This document shows, one piece after another, positions 52,798 to 62,352 of a stretch of DNA of 64,000 nt. This DNA comes from Aeromonas taiwanensis (lineage in GTDB: Bacteria; Pseudomonadota; Gammaproteobacteria; Enterobacterales; Aeromonadaceae): NCBI RefSeq assembly GCF_000820165.1, contig NZ_CDDD01000037.1:1-64000 (forward strand), written 5' to 3'. The first letter of the stretch is position 1. Each line of letters begins with the position of its first letter. The notes under the pieces are model-generated. The model ran no database searches, was not told where the DNA came from, and saw only the letters and a list, made by a program, of their open reading frames with translations. A program made the translations under genes and the position numbers.

Positions 52798-53751
52798 TCA
52801 TCTGCCCATGGCAGACCACCAGGCTGCCCGCTTCTCCTCATCCAGGAAACTCCAGGCCAGGATCCGGCTCACCTTGTTGCCTTGCGCCATATCGAGTACA
52901 CGAACCTCCCGCGCCCCCGCCCGGGTCAGCGCCTTGCGGGCGGCCGGCAGGTTCTCCTTCTTCGACACCAGCGAACTGAACCAGAGGCACTGGGCGGCAA
53001 ATTCCCTGCTCTGCTCTATCATGCCGGCCAGAAATGCCGCCTCGCCCCCTTCGCACCAGAGCTCGGCCTTCTGCCCGCCGAAATTGAGCACGGGCGCCCC
53101 CGTCACCGCCTTGCCCTCCCCCTTGCCCAGGTTGCGCAGCTTGCGCTCCGTCCCCTTGCTCGCCTCGGCCAGGGATGCATGGAACGGCGGGTTGCACAGG
53201 GTCAGGGCGAAGTGCTCCTTCGGCCCCAGAATGCCGCGAAAGATGTGTTTCGGGTTGCCTTGATGGCGGCACGCAATCTGGCTCCCCAGGCCATTGCTGG
53301 CGGCCAGCAGGGTCGCCGCCTTGACCGACACCGGGTCGATGTCTGACCCCACGAAGCGCCAGCCATACTCGCGGGCTCCCAGCAGGGGGTAGATGCAGTT
53401 TGCCCCGACGCCGATATCCAGCACCCGCACGCCCTTGCCCGTCGGCACTTTGCCCGCGCTCTCCGCCAGCAGATCCGCGACGCGATGCAGATAATCGACC
53501 CGCCCCGGGATGGGCGGACAGAGGTAGCCAGGTGGCAGATCCCAGTGTTCGATACCATAGTGCAGCGCCAGCAGCGCCCGGTTGAGCGCCTTGACGGCGG
53601 CCGGATCGGCGAAATCCAAGGTCTGGGTGCCGTGCTCGTTGACGAACACGAAAGGCGACAGCGCCGGGGTACGCAGGCAGAGCGCGTCAAAATCGTAGGG
53701 GGCCTGATGGCGATTGCGCGGGTGCAATCCGGTTTTCTGCTGTGGTGTCAT
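52798..53751 (-). CDS. rlmF: 23S rRNA (adenine1618-N6)-methyltransferase
   Basis: 317 residues from the ATG at 53751, starting [19 protein letters not shown], the normal RlmF start. The SAM-binding loop is [16 protein letters not shown] and the N6-adenine methylase motif is CNPPFHAS. It modifies A1618 of 23S rRNA. A reading from 54030 would add 93 residues crossing a terminator and is rejected. Confidence 0.93.
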   Translation of the reverse strand: MTPQQKTGLHPRNRHQAPYDFDALCLRTPALSPFVFVNEHGTQTLDFADPAAVKALNRALLALHYGIEHWDLPPGYLCPPIPGRVDYLHRVADLLAESAGKVPTGKGVRVLDIGVGANCIYPLLGAREYGWRFVGSDIDPVSVKAATLLAASNGLGSQIACRHQGNPKHIFRGILGPKEHFALTLCNPPFHASLAEASKGTERKLRNLGKGEGKAVTGAPVLNFGGQKAELWCEGGEAAFLAGMIEQSREFAAQCLWFSSLVSKKENLPAARKALTRAGAREVRVLDMAQGNKVSRILAWSFLDEEKRAAWWSAMGR

Positions 53752-53821
53752 GCTGGACCTGCCGAGGATCAAGGGGGCCACACTATAGAGAGTCAGCCAG
53801 GGAAAGTCTAAAAGAGGGCCA

Positions 53822-53850
53822 TAAAAAAACCGGACCCTGAGGGCCCGGTT
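53822..53850 (-). terminator. Terminator of the NlpC/P60 gene
   Basis: Stem AACCGG.CCC/GGG.CCGGTT with a short loop, followed on the minus strand by seven Ts. Confidence 0.85.
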
Positions 53851-53902
53851 CAAGTGAGGTTGGAAAAACAGTCCGTACTGCGAGCCGTTTGTCCAGCCTG
53901 AC

Positions 53903-54403
53903 TCAGATATCGATCCGGCGTGCCTGCCAGAACTTGTTGCGCCAATACACATTGTCGAGCTTGGAGCGCGTGACGCCGGCACGGAAGGAGACGTGGATGA
54001 ATTCACCGTTGCCGACATAGATGCCGACATGGTTCAGACGCGGGTTGATCTTGAAGAAGACCAGGTCCCCCTCGACCAGATCCTGCTTGGAGACGCGAGA
54101 GCCTTCGTGGACCTGGGAGCGGGTATCGCGGGGCAATTCGATGCCGATGGCATTGCGGAACACTTCACGGGTAAACGCCGAGCAATCGATGCCTCGTTCT
54201 GTGGTACCGCCATAACGGTAGGGGGTACCACGCCACTCTTTGTATACGGTCAGGATTTCGTTGACATCCGGGGTAGGCGAAACTTCGGGTTCAATCACGG
54301 GTTCCATCATGGAAACCTCGATCTTGCTCGCGACCTCGGGTTGGGGTGCCGAAGCACAACCTACCATTCCGAGCGCGACCAGCAGTAGCATCAGGTGGCG
54401 CAA
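53903..54403 (-). CDS. NlpC/P60 lipoprotein hydrolase, MepS-like
   Basis: 166 residues. Lipobox MVGC with the lipidated cysteine at residue 16. NlpC/P60 catalytic Cys in [12 protein letters not shown], His in NHVGIYVG and a following polar residue in FIHVSF. MepS (Spr) of this family cleaves D-Ala-mDAP cross-links to let peptidoglycan expand. The pre-domain linker is Glu/Pro-rich. It has its own terminator, and the 265-base upstream gap to the PPTase gene shows no other gene. Confidence 0.88.
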   Translation of the reverse strand: MRHLMLLLVALGMVGCASAPQPEVASKIEVSMMEPVIEPEVSPTPDVNEILTVYKEWRGTPYRYGGTTERGIDCSAFTREVFRNAIGIELPRDTRSQVHEGSRVSKQDLVEGDLVFFKINPRLNHVGIYVGNGEFIHVSFRAGVTRSKLDNVYWRNKFWQARRIDI

Positions 54404-54668
54404 TCCTTTATCCCCACAAAAAAGAGTGAAACTTGTTAAAATGCAGCCCGACAGGGCAATTTATAAGGCAACAGCACCCGACTATATCCAAGAATTCTAT
54501 CGAGGCAAGCGAAAATCCCAATCGAACTCACATTTTTGCAAGGAAATGCTCTGTTTAGCGCAATTTATGTGATCATGGCCAAACAATATACAATCTTGAA
54601 AGCATCGGTTTCGGCCTCTCCAAACGGATTGTTATCGCTACTTCGACCCCATTTTTAAGTGAAATATT

Positions 54669-55391
54669 ATGCTTTCTGCGGATCTCTATTTGTTAAATAC
54701 CGCGCTCGTCGATACTGAACAGTTGATCGGGCTGTCATCCGGGCTCTCCCCGGAGGAATACCGCCACTGGCACGAGATCCGCCAACCAGGCCGCCAGCGG
54801 GAGTACCTGCTGGGACGCGTGTTGCTTCGCCGCCTGCTGGCCGAACGCCTCCACTGCCCTGCCGGCTCTCTGGCCTTTCACATCGGCGAGCATGGCAAGC
54901 CGATGCTGTGCAACCACCACTGGCAGTTCAACCTCAGCCACAGCGGTGACTGGTTGGTGCTCGCCCTCTGTCGGGAGGGTCCCCTCGGCGTGGATATCGA
55001 AATGGGCCTGCGCCGCCGCCCCATACTGCCCCTGGCAGAGCGTTTCTATGCCCCCGGGGAATACCTGTGGCTGCGCACCCTGCCAGTGCAGGAGCAGGAC
55101 TCGGCCTTCTATCGGCTGTGGTCGCGCAAGGAGGCGGTGCTCAAGGCCCACGGCGCCGGCATCGCCGCCGGGCTGGAGAAGGTCTGCTTCTTGCCGGAGC
55201 AAGGGTGGCGGCTGGAGAACCTGCTCGATACCCGCATCTATGAAGTGAGCGACTGGCCAATTGGCAGAGGATGGCTCAGCCTCGCCGCCCCGACCCGCCA
55301 GGTCGATGCCTATCTGCTGGACGGGAGCTTGAAATCCACTCCGCTGGACCCCATGTTGATCCACACCATTTTCCGAGAGTCAGCCTCATGA
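54669..55391 (+). CDS. 4'-phosphopantetheinyl transferase, Sfp-type
   Basis: 240 residues. Family motifs are FNLSHSGDW, GVDIEMG (Mg ligands Asp, Glu) and FYRLWSRKEAVLKAHG. It transfers phosphopantetheine from CoA to a carrier-protein serine. Length fits the Sfp/AcpT group rather than AcpS. No NRPS or PKS gene is in the window, so the target carrier is unknown. The stop overlaps the next start (ATGA), giving tight coupling with cnoX. Confidence 0.87.
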   Translation: MLSADLYLLNTALVDTEQLIGLSSGLSPEEYRHWHEIRQPGRQREYLLGRVLLRRLLAERLHCPAGSLAFHIGEHGKPMLCNHHWQFNLSHSGDWLVLALCREGPLGVDIEMGLRRRPILPLAERFYAPGEYLWLRTLPVQEQDSAFYRLWSRKEAVLKAHGAGIAAGLEKVCFLPEQGWRLENLLDTRIYEVSDWPIGRGWLSLAAPTRQVDAYLLDGSLKSTPLDPMLIHTIFRESAS

Positions 55392-56236
55392 TCGTCGACA
55401 TCACTCCCCAGAATTTTCACGCCGAACTGATCGATGCGTCCCTGAAAAAGCCGGTCGTCATCTACTTCCACGCCCCGCAGATGCCGGAGTGTCAGGCCAT
55501 GACCCCCCTGGTGGAAGCCCTGGTTGGTCAGGCCAATCCTGGCGTCACCCTGGCCAAAGTCGACATGAACGATCCCCAGCTGCAGCCGCTGGCGAGCCAG
55601 CTGGCCCTGCGTGCGTTACCCGCCCTGGTGCTGTTCCATCAGGGTCGTCCGGACGAGCAGGCCATCCTGGAAGGCCCGCAGGATGAAGCGACCCTGCGCC
55701 AGTATTTCGCTGCTTTCGCCCCCAAGGAAGAAGAGCTGCTGCTGGAGCAGGCCAAGCAGGCACTGGCCGCAGAGCAGGCCGATGTGGCGCACACCCACCT
55801 GAGCAAGGCCCATCGCCTCGCCCCCGAGCGTCACGACATCAGCCTCTGGCTGGTACAGGCGGCCCTGGATCTGAACCTGCTGGACGAGGCGCAAGCCCTG
55901 CTCGCCGCCATCCCCATGGTGGCACAGGACGATCACTATCAGACCCTGAGCTCTCGTCTCTCGCTGGCGCTGCAGGCCAGTGACAGCCCTGAACTGCGCG
56001 CCCTGGAGCTGCGTCACGCCGAACAGCCGGCAGATGACGCCCTTGCCCAGGAGCTGGCGGTACTCTACAGCCAGGTCGGTCGACAGGAAGAGGCTCTGGC
56101 CTTGCTGTTCACCATTCTCAAGCGGGATCTGGCCTTTGGGGATGCCAAGAAGATCTATCTCGATGTGCTGGCCACCATGGGTGCACATCCGGCAGCGCAG
56201 AATTACCGCCGCAAGCTCTACAGCCTGCTTTATTGA
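55388..56236 (+). CDS. cnoX: Chaperedoxin CnoX (YbbN): thioredoxin-TPR co-chaperone
   Basis: 283 residues from the ATG at 55388. A thioredoxin fold at 1-110 has HAPQMPECQ at the redox site: the CxxC is reduced to one cysteine, as in E. coli YbbN. TPR-like helices follow, ending in YRRKLYSLLY, which is nearly identical to E. coli YbbN. CnoX protects substrates from oxidation and passes them to GroEL/DnaK. The in-frame reading from 55271 lies inside the PPTase gene and is rejected. Confidence 0.9.
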   Translation: MIVDITPQNFHAELIDASLKKPVVIYFHAPQMPECQAMTPLVEALVGQANPGVTLAKVDMNDPQLQPLASQLALRALPALVLFHQGRPDEQAILEGPQDEATLRQYFAAFAPKEEELLLEQAKQALAAEQADVAHTHLSKAHRLAPERHDISLWLVQAALDLNLLDEAQALLAAIPMVAQDDHYQTLSSRLSLALQASDSPELRALELRHAEQPADDALAQELAVLYSQVGRQEEALALLFTILKRDLAFGDAKKIYLDVLATMGAHPAAQNYRRKLYSLLY

Positions 56237-56327
56237 TCGAAGGGATATTCAGGACGGGGAATGCCGATCAGTCGGCATTGCCTTGTTCAGGCGGGAGTCA
56301 AACACAGAGAATTGCCAGATTTCAGGC

Positions 56328-56362
56328 AAAAAAAAATGGCGCATTAAAATGCGCCATTTTTT
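56328..56362 (-). terminator. lpp terminator
   Basis: A long stem AAAATGGCGCAT/ATGCGCCATTTT, eight bases past the stop, with A and T runs on both sides. Confidence 0.92.
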
Positions 56363-56370
56363 CGCATGGA

Positions 56371-56613
56371 TTACTTCTTGTAGGAAGTAGCCATGTTGTC
56401 GATGCGCTGGTTAGCACGCATAGCTTCTTGCTTGGCTTCTGCAACATCAGCAGCGATCTTGGACTGATCAGCACGAACAGCGCTAACATCTTGAGCCAGT
56501 TGGTCAACTTTGTTAGACAGATTCTGAACGGAAGTTTCCAGTTCGCTGGTGTTTGCACAACCGCCCAGCAGAGCGGACAGACCAACAACACCTACCAACA
56601 ACATTTTTTTCAT
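56371..56613 (-). CDS. lpp: Lpp-type major outer-membrane lipoprotein
   Basis: 80 residues. Lipobox LLGGC with Cys19, then a heptad-patterned coiled coil (VQNLSNKVDQLAQDVSAVRADQ) and a C-terminal lysine (ATSYKK), as needed for covalent link to peptidoglycan. Lpp ties the outer membrane to the cell wall. Codon use looks optimised and less GC-rich than its neighbours, as expected for a highly expressed gene. The L,D-transpeptidase at 49.6 kb could be its attachment enzyme. Confidence 0.92.
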   Translation of the reverse strand: MKKMLLVGVVGLSALLGGCANTSELETSVQNLSNKVDQLAQDVSAVRADQSKIAADVAEAKQEAMRANQRIDNMATSYKK

Positions 56614-56838
56614 TTTTAAAAGCTCCCTTTAACTCGCCAGACGTTTAGCAAGCGGCGTGATTATGGCACAAAAAAATCATACTTTGGATAGGCCCCATCA
56701 CAGATAAATGCGTTAAAACCCTCATTTTTTTTTAGTTGCACACTTTATGCGCAAACTTTAATCAAAAAAGAGTGTCTCCGGATGAGGTTCGTGCAAAGCG
56801 TAACCAAAATTTCGGCTTATTACAATTTCGTATGAGGC

Positions 56839-57492
56839 TCAGGCTGAACGCTCTGACAGCAATTGACGATATTGCACCAGATCCTCGATGGTCAGCACCG
56901 GCATCTGGTGCTGGCGACCGAAGGCCACCAGGTCCGGCAACCTGGCCATGGAGCCATCCTCCCTGGTCAGCTCGCACAACACCCCGTAAGGTTTGAGCCC
57001 GGCGAGCTGCATCAGATCGACCGTGGCTTCGGTGTGACCGCGCCGGGTCAGCACGCCGCCGGTACGGGCACGCAGCGGGAAGACATGGCCGGGGCGATGC
57101 AGGTCGGACGGTCTGGCCCCGTCGGCGATGGCGGCACGTATGGTGGTGATGCGATCGGCGGCGGACACCCCGGTGGTCACCCCCTGCGCTGCTTCGATGG
57201 TCACGGTGAAGGCGGTCTGGTAGTGGCTGGAGTTGGCCTCAACCATCATGGGGAGCTCGAGCTGGCGAACCCGCTCGTCGGTCAGGCAGAGGCAGACGAT
57301 GCCGGAACACTCGCGGATCATCATGGCCATCTGTTCGTTGGTCATGGATTCTGCGGCGAAGATGAGGTCACCCTCATTCTCACGATCTTCATCGTCGGCC
57401 ACCAGCACACCCTGGCCGGCACGCAGTGCGGCCAGCGCGGCCTCGACGCGAGCAATGGGATCACCGAATTCACTGAGCAGAGACTGATTCAT
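56839..57492 (-). CDS. ribB: 3,4-dihydroxy-2-butanone-4-phosphate synthase
   Basis: 217 residues from the ATG at 57492, the E. coli RibB length. Active-site motifs are [13 protein letters not shown] and [12 protein letters not shown]. It converts ribulose 5-phosphate to the four-carbon riboflavin precursor. An in-frame reading from 57639 would run through the riboswitch and is rejected. It stands alone, as in many gammaproteobacteria, under an FMN riboswitch. Confidence 0.95.
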   Translation of the reverse strand: MNQSLLSEFGDPIARVEAALAALRAGQGVLVADDEDRENEGDLIFAAESMTNEQMAMMIRECSGIVCLCLTDERVRQLELPMMVEANSSHYQTAFTVTIEAAQGVTTGVSAADRITTIRAAIADGARPSDLHRPGHVFPLRARTGGVLTRRGHTEATVDLMQLAGLKPYGVLCELTREDGSMARLPDLVAFGRQHQMPVLTIEDLVQYRQLLSERSA

Positions 57493-57600
57493 GGTAAGAC
57501 TCCTAAAAAAGACAAGGACCAGAATCAGGGCATGGAAAGGCAGACAGAGATAGGCATGCAGCGGCCGGCCCACAGGGGGCTTGCCAGCAATATCTGTCTT

Positions 57601-57748
57601 ATCCTCTTTCATCCGGACTGTGACCGTCGGCTCCGGCATCTCACCGGATCTGCTGACCCCGCCCGGTCAAACCGGGTCGGGCGCTCGCGGGCTCCCCGAG
57701 TCATATCGGGATACCGCCGGTGGGGAATTTCACCCCGCCCTGAGAATA
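57601..57748 (-). promoter_or_regulatory. FMN riboswitch (RFN element)
   Basis: The minus strand carries the conserved RFN blocks: TTCTCAGGGCGGGGTGAAAT, TCCCCACCGGCGGT, AGCCCGCGAGCG, GGTCAGCAGATCCGGT, GAGATGCCGGAGCCGACGGT and AGTCCGGATGAAAGAGGA. It lies in the ribB 5' leader, 108 bases before the ATG. FMN binding would reduce ribB expression. Confidence 0.95.
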
Positions 57749-57948
57749 AGCGCAGACAGCCTAAAGAAAATCGCCGCAGGATGCCAGCCCAAAACCCATC
57801 AACGACAAACGGTTGCTCCCGGCGGCCCGCCTCTGCCAACCGGTCACGCCGATGCACGGCACGCTGTCTTTTCTGATTTTGTTTGTGGCATAGTGCCAAA
57901 AAAACGTGCTGCCCGCGCAGACTGGGCGCCAACAACACAAACGGAATC

Positions 57949-58794
57949 ATGACAGAGATGGAAAAGAAAATACTGCTGACCGATTGCCCCGACGCCAAGG
58001 GGCTCATCGCCAAGATCACCAACATCTGCTACAAGCACCAGCTCAACATCAACAAGAACGACGAGTTCGTGGACCATGAAAACGGCCGCTTCTTCATGCG
58101 CACCGAGCTGGAAGGGCGCTTCAACGACGAGACCCTGCTGGCGGATCTCGATGATGCCCTGCCGGCGGGCGCCCAGCGCCGCCTGGTCAAGGCGGGCAAG
58201 AAGCGTATCGTCATCCTGGTGACCAAGGAGACCCACTGTCTTGGCGACATCCTGATGAAGAACTACGCCGGCGCCCTGGACATGGACATAGTGGCGGTGA
58301 TCGGCAACTACGACACCCTGGGCGAGTTGACGGGCAAGTTCGACATTCCCTTCCACTGCGTGAGCCACGAGGATCTCAGCCGCACCGAACACGAAGATCA
58401 GGTGCGCGCCCTCATCGATGGCTACCAGCCGGATTACGTCATCCTGGCCAAGTACATGCGGGTGCTGACCCCGAGCTTCGTCGCGGCCTACCCGCGCAAG
58501 ATCCTCAACATCCACCACTCCTTCCTGCCCGCCTTCATCGGTGCCCGTCCCTATCGCCAGGCGTTCGATCGCGGGGTCAAACTCATCGGCGCCACCGCCC
58601 ACTTCGTCACCGACGATCTGGATGAGGGTCCCATCGTCGAGCAGGACGTCATCCACGTCGACCACACCTTCACCGCCGACGACATGGCCAAGGCCGGTCG
58701 CGACGTGGAGAAATCCGTGCTGAGCCGCGCCCTGGAGTTGGTACTGAACGAACGGGTCTTTGTCTACGGCAACAAGACGGTCGTGTTCAAGTAA
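57949..58794 (+). CDS. purU: Formyltetrahydrofolate deformylase
   Basis: 281 residues from the ATG at 57949 (an ATG at 57958 is an alternative). An N-terminal ACT domain (LLTDCPDAKGLIAKITNICYKH) precedes the formyltransferase-like domain with NIHHSFLPAFIGARPY, the catalytic Asn-His region, and DEGPI. It hydrolyses 10-formyl-THF to formate and THF. Very similar to E. coli PurU. It diverges from ribB and ends at a bidirectional terminator. Confidence 0.95.
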   Translation: MTEMEKKILLTDCPDAKGLIAKITNICYKHQLNINKNDEFVDHENGRFFMRTELEGRFNDETLLADLDDALPAGAQRRLVKAGKKRIVILVTKETHCLGDILMKNYAGALDMDIVAVIGNYDTLGELTGKFDIPFHCVSHEDLSRTEHEDQVRALIDGYQPDYVILAKYMRVLTPSFVAAYPRKILNIHHSFLPAFIGARPYRQAFDRGVKLIGATAHFVTDDLDEGPIVEQDVIHVDHTFTADDMAKAGRDVEKSVLSRALELVLNERVFVYGNKTVVFK

Positions 58795-58812
58795 GCGGCG
58801 GTCCGCCCCCAG

Positions 58813-58840
58813 AAAAAAGGCTCCCGAAGGAGCCTTTTTT
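58813..58840. terminator. Bidirectional terminator between purU and the YdgA-like gene
   Basis: Stem AAAAAAGGCTCC/GGAGCCTTTTTT with loop CGAA. Confidence 0.92.
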
Positions 58841-58854
58841 CATTGCGGGGGCAC

Positions 58855-60120
58855 TCACTGGTGCAGTGGCAGACCGTTGACGGTGACCTGCCCCTTCTCC
58901 AGCTTGAGCTCGGCGCTCAGCACCGCCGACTCCGCCTTGAGGTAACCCAGGTCGATGAACTGGTTCAGCATGGGAGCCAGCTGGGGAACCGCCTGGCCCA
59001 GCTTGTCGCCAAGGCGCGCATGGAGCAGGCCTGACAGGGCCTGCATCCCCTCCTCGCTCTCCATCAGCGCTGCCAGGGTCGTGGGGGCCAGTTTGGCCTC
59101 CCCCTGCAGGTTGACGGGTTCGCCGTTGAGGCGGGCGCTGAGGTCCGTCAGCAGGAGCGTGGCCCCCCGCTGGAGCATCTTGTCCAGCGCCTCCTGGATG
59201 GCAGCTTCGTCCACCCGCTGGCTGCTGGCCTCCTGCAGCCGCTGGTACCCCTCCAGATCCAGCCCGTTGAGCGCCAGATCCAGGTTGCCCTCGGTCAGCG
59301 CCAGGCTGTCCTCCTCGTTTTCCAGATTGAGAGACGCCACCTTCATCTGATAACGGGTGGAGAGTGTCTGGACATCATCCCCCGCCAGCTGGGTGGCGGT
59401 GGTCATCCCCTGCAGGGAGACCTTGAGATCCCCTTGTGTCAGGGAGAGGGCGGAGAGGGTCGCATCGCTGCGGGGCGAGAGCCAGAGGCCGCTAATCTCC
59501 GCCATGTCGGCGCTGCCCTTGAGATCGGCCAGGGCCAGATCCGTCTTGCTCTGCGCATCGTGTACCGTCATGCCCAGCCAGTGGGCAGTCAGATGACCAT
59601 TACCGTCGAGATCGCCGCGATAGTCGCCGTTCAGGGGCAGGAACTGGAACTCGTTGAGCCCCTCCTTGACCTTGAAGTCGCTGGCCCAGAATCGGGAGCT
59701 GTTGCTCATGGTCCAGAGACTGCTGGCCGACTCCGCCCCCAGCTGCCATTTCTCCATGCCTAGGGCCGTGAAGACGGGCGCGAGGGAGCCCTCTGCGGTG
59801 TCCAGCAAGAGGTGGCTCTTGATATAGAGCGGCAACATGCGGCTGTTGAACGCGAACTGCATCTCGATGGCCTCGCTCCCCGCGAGCTGGGGATCAAAGC
59901 TCTCCAGCGTCTGGGGCGGCACCACCACCTTGAGCAGGCCGTCGCGAACGAACAGGTTCTCCGTGGCCGGATGCCAGCTGATCTCGACCCCGCTCTCCTG
60001 CTGCGCCCTGGCGATCTGCTCGGCCAGGATCCGGTCGAACGTGTTGCCCGTGTACCAGCAGGCGCCAAGCCCCCCCACCACCAGGACGGCCCCGACGGCC
60101 AAGGCCACTTTTTTCTTCAT
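58855..60120 (-). CDS. YdgA-family protein (DUF945)
   Basis: 421 residues. One N-terminal membrane segment (residues 4-23) and a long periplasmic domain with repeated LxLxxLxG-type strands (LDLALNGLDLEGYQRLQ, TLLLTDLSARLNGEPV). The layout and the C-terminal domain fit the DUF945/YdgA family, whose function is poorly known. It is probably monocistronic, 107 bases downstream of cls. Confidence 0.8.
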   Translation of the reverse strand: MKKKVALAVGAVLVVGGLGACWYTGNTFDRILAEQIARAQQESGVEISWHPATENLFVRDGLLKVVVPPQTLESFDPQLAGSEAIEMQFAFNSRMLPLYIKSHLLLDTAEGSLAPVFTALGMEKWQLGAESASSLWTMSNSSRFWASDFKVKEGLNEFQFLPLNGDYRGDLDGNGHLTAHWLGMTVHDAQSKTDLALADLKGSADMAEISGLWLSPRSDATLSALSLTQGDLKVSLQGMTTATQLAGDDVQTLSTRYQMKVASLNLENEEDSLALTEGNLDLALNGLDLEGYQRLQEASSQRVDEAAIQEALDKMLQRGATLLLTDLSARLNGEPVNLQGEAKLAPTTLAALMESEEGMQALSGLLHARLGDKLGQAVPQLAPMLNQFIDLGYLKAESAVLSAELKLEKGQVTVNGLPLHQ

Positions 60121-60227
60121 CTGTTCTTTTTCTCCACATTATCAATGGCGGGTGCATGGGCGCACTCTACGGGGAGGATGGGAACACACGCAAGCCGGAT
60201 CGCGGCTCAGGGTTCCCTCTCTGGCTG

Positions 60228-61709
60228 TCACAGCAAGGGGCTGAACAGGTAGAAGATGTTCTCCAGCAGTTTTTTGTACCAGGGCCGCGCACGCCACTTG
60301 GTCAGGGACATGGGGGTCGCCTCCAGCATGTAGCCCTGTACCAGCTGGTTCATCTCGGCGACGAACACCGGGTTGTCGATGAGCAGGGTGATCTCGAAAT
60401 TGAGCCAGAGGCTGCGCCTGTCGAGGTTGACCGTCCCCACCAGGGCGAAGTCATCGTCCACCAGCACGCTCTTGGTGTGCAGCAGGCCGGCGTCGTAGCG
60501 GTAGATCTCCACCCCGGCCGCCAGCAGATCCTCCATGAAGGAGTTGCTGGCGTGGTTCGCCATCAGGGAGTCGTTGCGCGCCGGCAGCACCAGCTGCACC
60601 AGCACGCCCCGCGCCGCCGCCGAGGAGAGCGCGGCCGCCAGGGGGTCATCTGGCACGAAATAGGGGGTGGTCAGCACCAGGTGATGGCGGGCCTGATAGA
60701 TGGCCAGCAGCAGGCTCTGCTGGATGCAGTCACCGCCCACGAAGGGGCCGGAGGGGATGAGCTGGGCCCGGTAGTTGGTCTGCGGCCAGGCTTCGGGTTC
60801 GTGCTGCAGACTGTCGAGCAGGCGCTCGCCGGTCTCCATCTCCCAGTCCCAGACGAAGGTGGACCACATCAGCGGCACCACGGGCCCCTGCACCCGGATC
60901 ATGATGTCGACCCACTGGCCGACACCGGCGTCCTGCTTGAAGTAGCGGGGATCCACCATGTTCATGGAGCCCGTGTATCCCACCCTGTCATCGATCACCA
61001 CCAGCTTGCGGTGCATGCGCAGATCCTGGCGCTGGAAGGGGATGCGCCAGGCACCGACCGGCAGCACCTCCACCACCTTGACGCCGGCAGCGCGCAGCGC
61101 CTTGGGCCAGCGGGAGCGCAAGAAGGTCTTGCTGCCGATGGAATCGAGCAACACACGACAATCCACGCCGCGTGCCGCCACCTCCATGAGCGCCTCGCAC
61201 ACCTCGTCCACATCCCCGCCGGGATGCCAGATATAGAACTCCAGATAACAGGACTGGGAGGAGCCCCGGATGTCGCGCACTATCTCCTGGATGATGGTCT
61301 CGGGCTTGTGCAGCAGCGTCATCCGGTTGCCCGACAGCATGGGCATGGCCAGCCGCCCCTGGATAAGGTCGTGGAGCGGGCGTGCCTTGCTGCCCACCTC
61401 GCAACAGTGCTGGGGGAAGAGCCGGGCCAGCTGGCGGATCCAGATGGCATAAGGGCGGTACATGGCCTGGGCGCGCTCTGCCCGCTTGCGGCCGAGCCGA
61501 ATCTCGCCAAACAACACGTAGAAGCCGACCCCCGCGAAGGGGATGGCATAGATGAGAGCCAGCCAGGCCAGGGAGACCCCGATGGGACGCCGCTTCATCA
61601 CCACCCGCAGGGAGATCCCCGCCACTATCACAGTGTGAAACAACAGCAACAGCCATCCGAGAAAGCGGGAAAACAGCAACTGAATGTCGTATTCCAGACC
61701 GTCGAGCAA
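60228..61709 (-). CDS. cls: Cardiolipin synthase
   Basis: 493 residues from a TTG at 61709, chosen because AAGGAG lies five bases before it and the length then matches ClsA (486 aa); the ATG-initiated reading from 61817 adds 36 unrelated residues. Two membrane segments (about 9-28 and 40-60, VVMKRRPIGVSLAWLALIY) are followed by two HKD phospholipase-D motifs: HRKLVVIDDRVGYTGS and HTKSVLVDDDFALVGT. It joins two phosphatidylglycerols into cardiolipin in the inner membrane. Divergent from the DUF1439 gene. Confidence 0.9.
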   Translation of the reverse strand: MLDGLEYDIQLLFSRFLGWLLLLFHTVIVAGISLRVVMKRRPIGVSLAWLALIYAIPFAGVGFYVLFGEIRLGRKRAERAQAMYRPYAIWIRQLARLFPQHCCEVGSKARPLHDLIQGRLAMPMLSGNRMTLLHKPETIIQEIVRDIRGSSQSCYLEFYIWHPGGDVDEVCEALMEVAARGVDCRVLLDSIGSKTFLRSRWPKALRAAGVKVVEVLPVGAWRIPFQRQDLRMHRKLVVIDDRVGYTGSMNMVDPRYFKQDAGVGQWVDIMIRVQGPVVPLMWSTFVWDWEMETGERLLDSLQHEPEAWPQTNYRAQLIPSGPFVGGDCIQQSLLLAIYQARHHLVLTTPYFVPDDPLAAALSSAAARGVLVQLVLPARNDSLMANHASNSFMEDLLAAGVEIYRYDAGLLHTKSVLVDDDFALVGTVNLDRRSLWLNFEITLLIDNPVFVAEMNQLVQGYMLEATPMSLTKWRARPWYKKLLENIFYLFSPLL

Positions 61710-61805
61710 GACGACTCCTTGGTGTATTGGGCAAATGGCATGGGCAGATCCCACAAGGCCGGGATGGTATGCTGTAGGACACACCCATTCTATCAGGTCG
61801 TTAGC

Positions 61806-62348
61806 ATGATCCTGCAATCTATGCTGCTGAGTCTGGCCATGCTAGGCCAAGGCTCATATGACATCAATGAGCAGCAGATAAATCAGTACCTGCAATCCCA
61901 GGTACAAGTGGACAAACAGTTGGAACTGCCCGGCATCATCAAGGCTCACGTGCGGCTCGAGCAGAGCGACGTGCAGATCGGCCGCCAGAGCCCCGACACC
62001 GCCAGGGTGTTTGGCAAGGGCAAGCTGAAGATAGCGCTGCCGGACCAGACCGAGTATGACGCCCTGCTGAACATGACCTATGAGGCCAGACCCCGCTACG
62101 ACAAGGCCCAGAGCGCGCTCTTCCTCGACAACATGAAGCTCATCGATTACAAGCTGGAGCCGGCGGCGGCCGAGCAGAAGTTCGGTTTCATGTTGCGCAT
62201 GCTGCTGCAGAGCATGGAGAAACGGCTGGAGACCCAGCCTGTCTACAAACTCGATGACAAGGATCCCAACCAGGCCTGGCTCAAGGAGAATCTGCTGGGG
62301 CTGGAGCTGTCACCGGGCAAGATCCACCTGCTGACCAAGCCCCAATGA
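61806..62348 (+). CDS. DUF1439 protein, YceB-like
   Basis: 180 residues from the ATG at 61806. After a short hydrophobic N-terminus, YDINEQQINQYLQ, LPGIIKAHVRLEQSDVQIGR and the C-terminal ELSPGKIHLL parallel E. coli YceB. Unlike YceB it has no lipobox cysteine, so it may be secreted or anchored by its N-terminus. The family has a lipid-binding-like (SMP) fold of unclear role. A much longer open frame extends upstream through the antisense of cls and is ignored. Confidence 0.75.
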   Translation: MILQSMLLSLAMLGQGSYDINEQQINQYLQSQVQVDKQLELPGIIKAHVRLEQSDVQIGRQSPDTARVFGKGKLKIALPDQTEYDALLNMTYEARPRYDKAQSALFLDNMKLIDYKLEPAAAEQKFGFMLRMLLQSMEKRLETQPVYKLDDKDPNQAWLKENLLGLELSPGKIHLLTKPQ

Positions 62349-62352
62349 GACG

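Noticed and set aside
60156-61805. Plus-strand open frame running into the DUF1439 gene from upstream
   Set aside because: This part is antisense to cls and its translation is Gln/His-rich noise; only the last 180 codons match YceB-like proteins.
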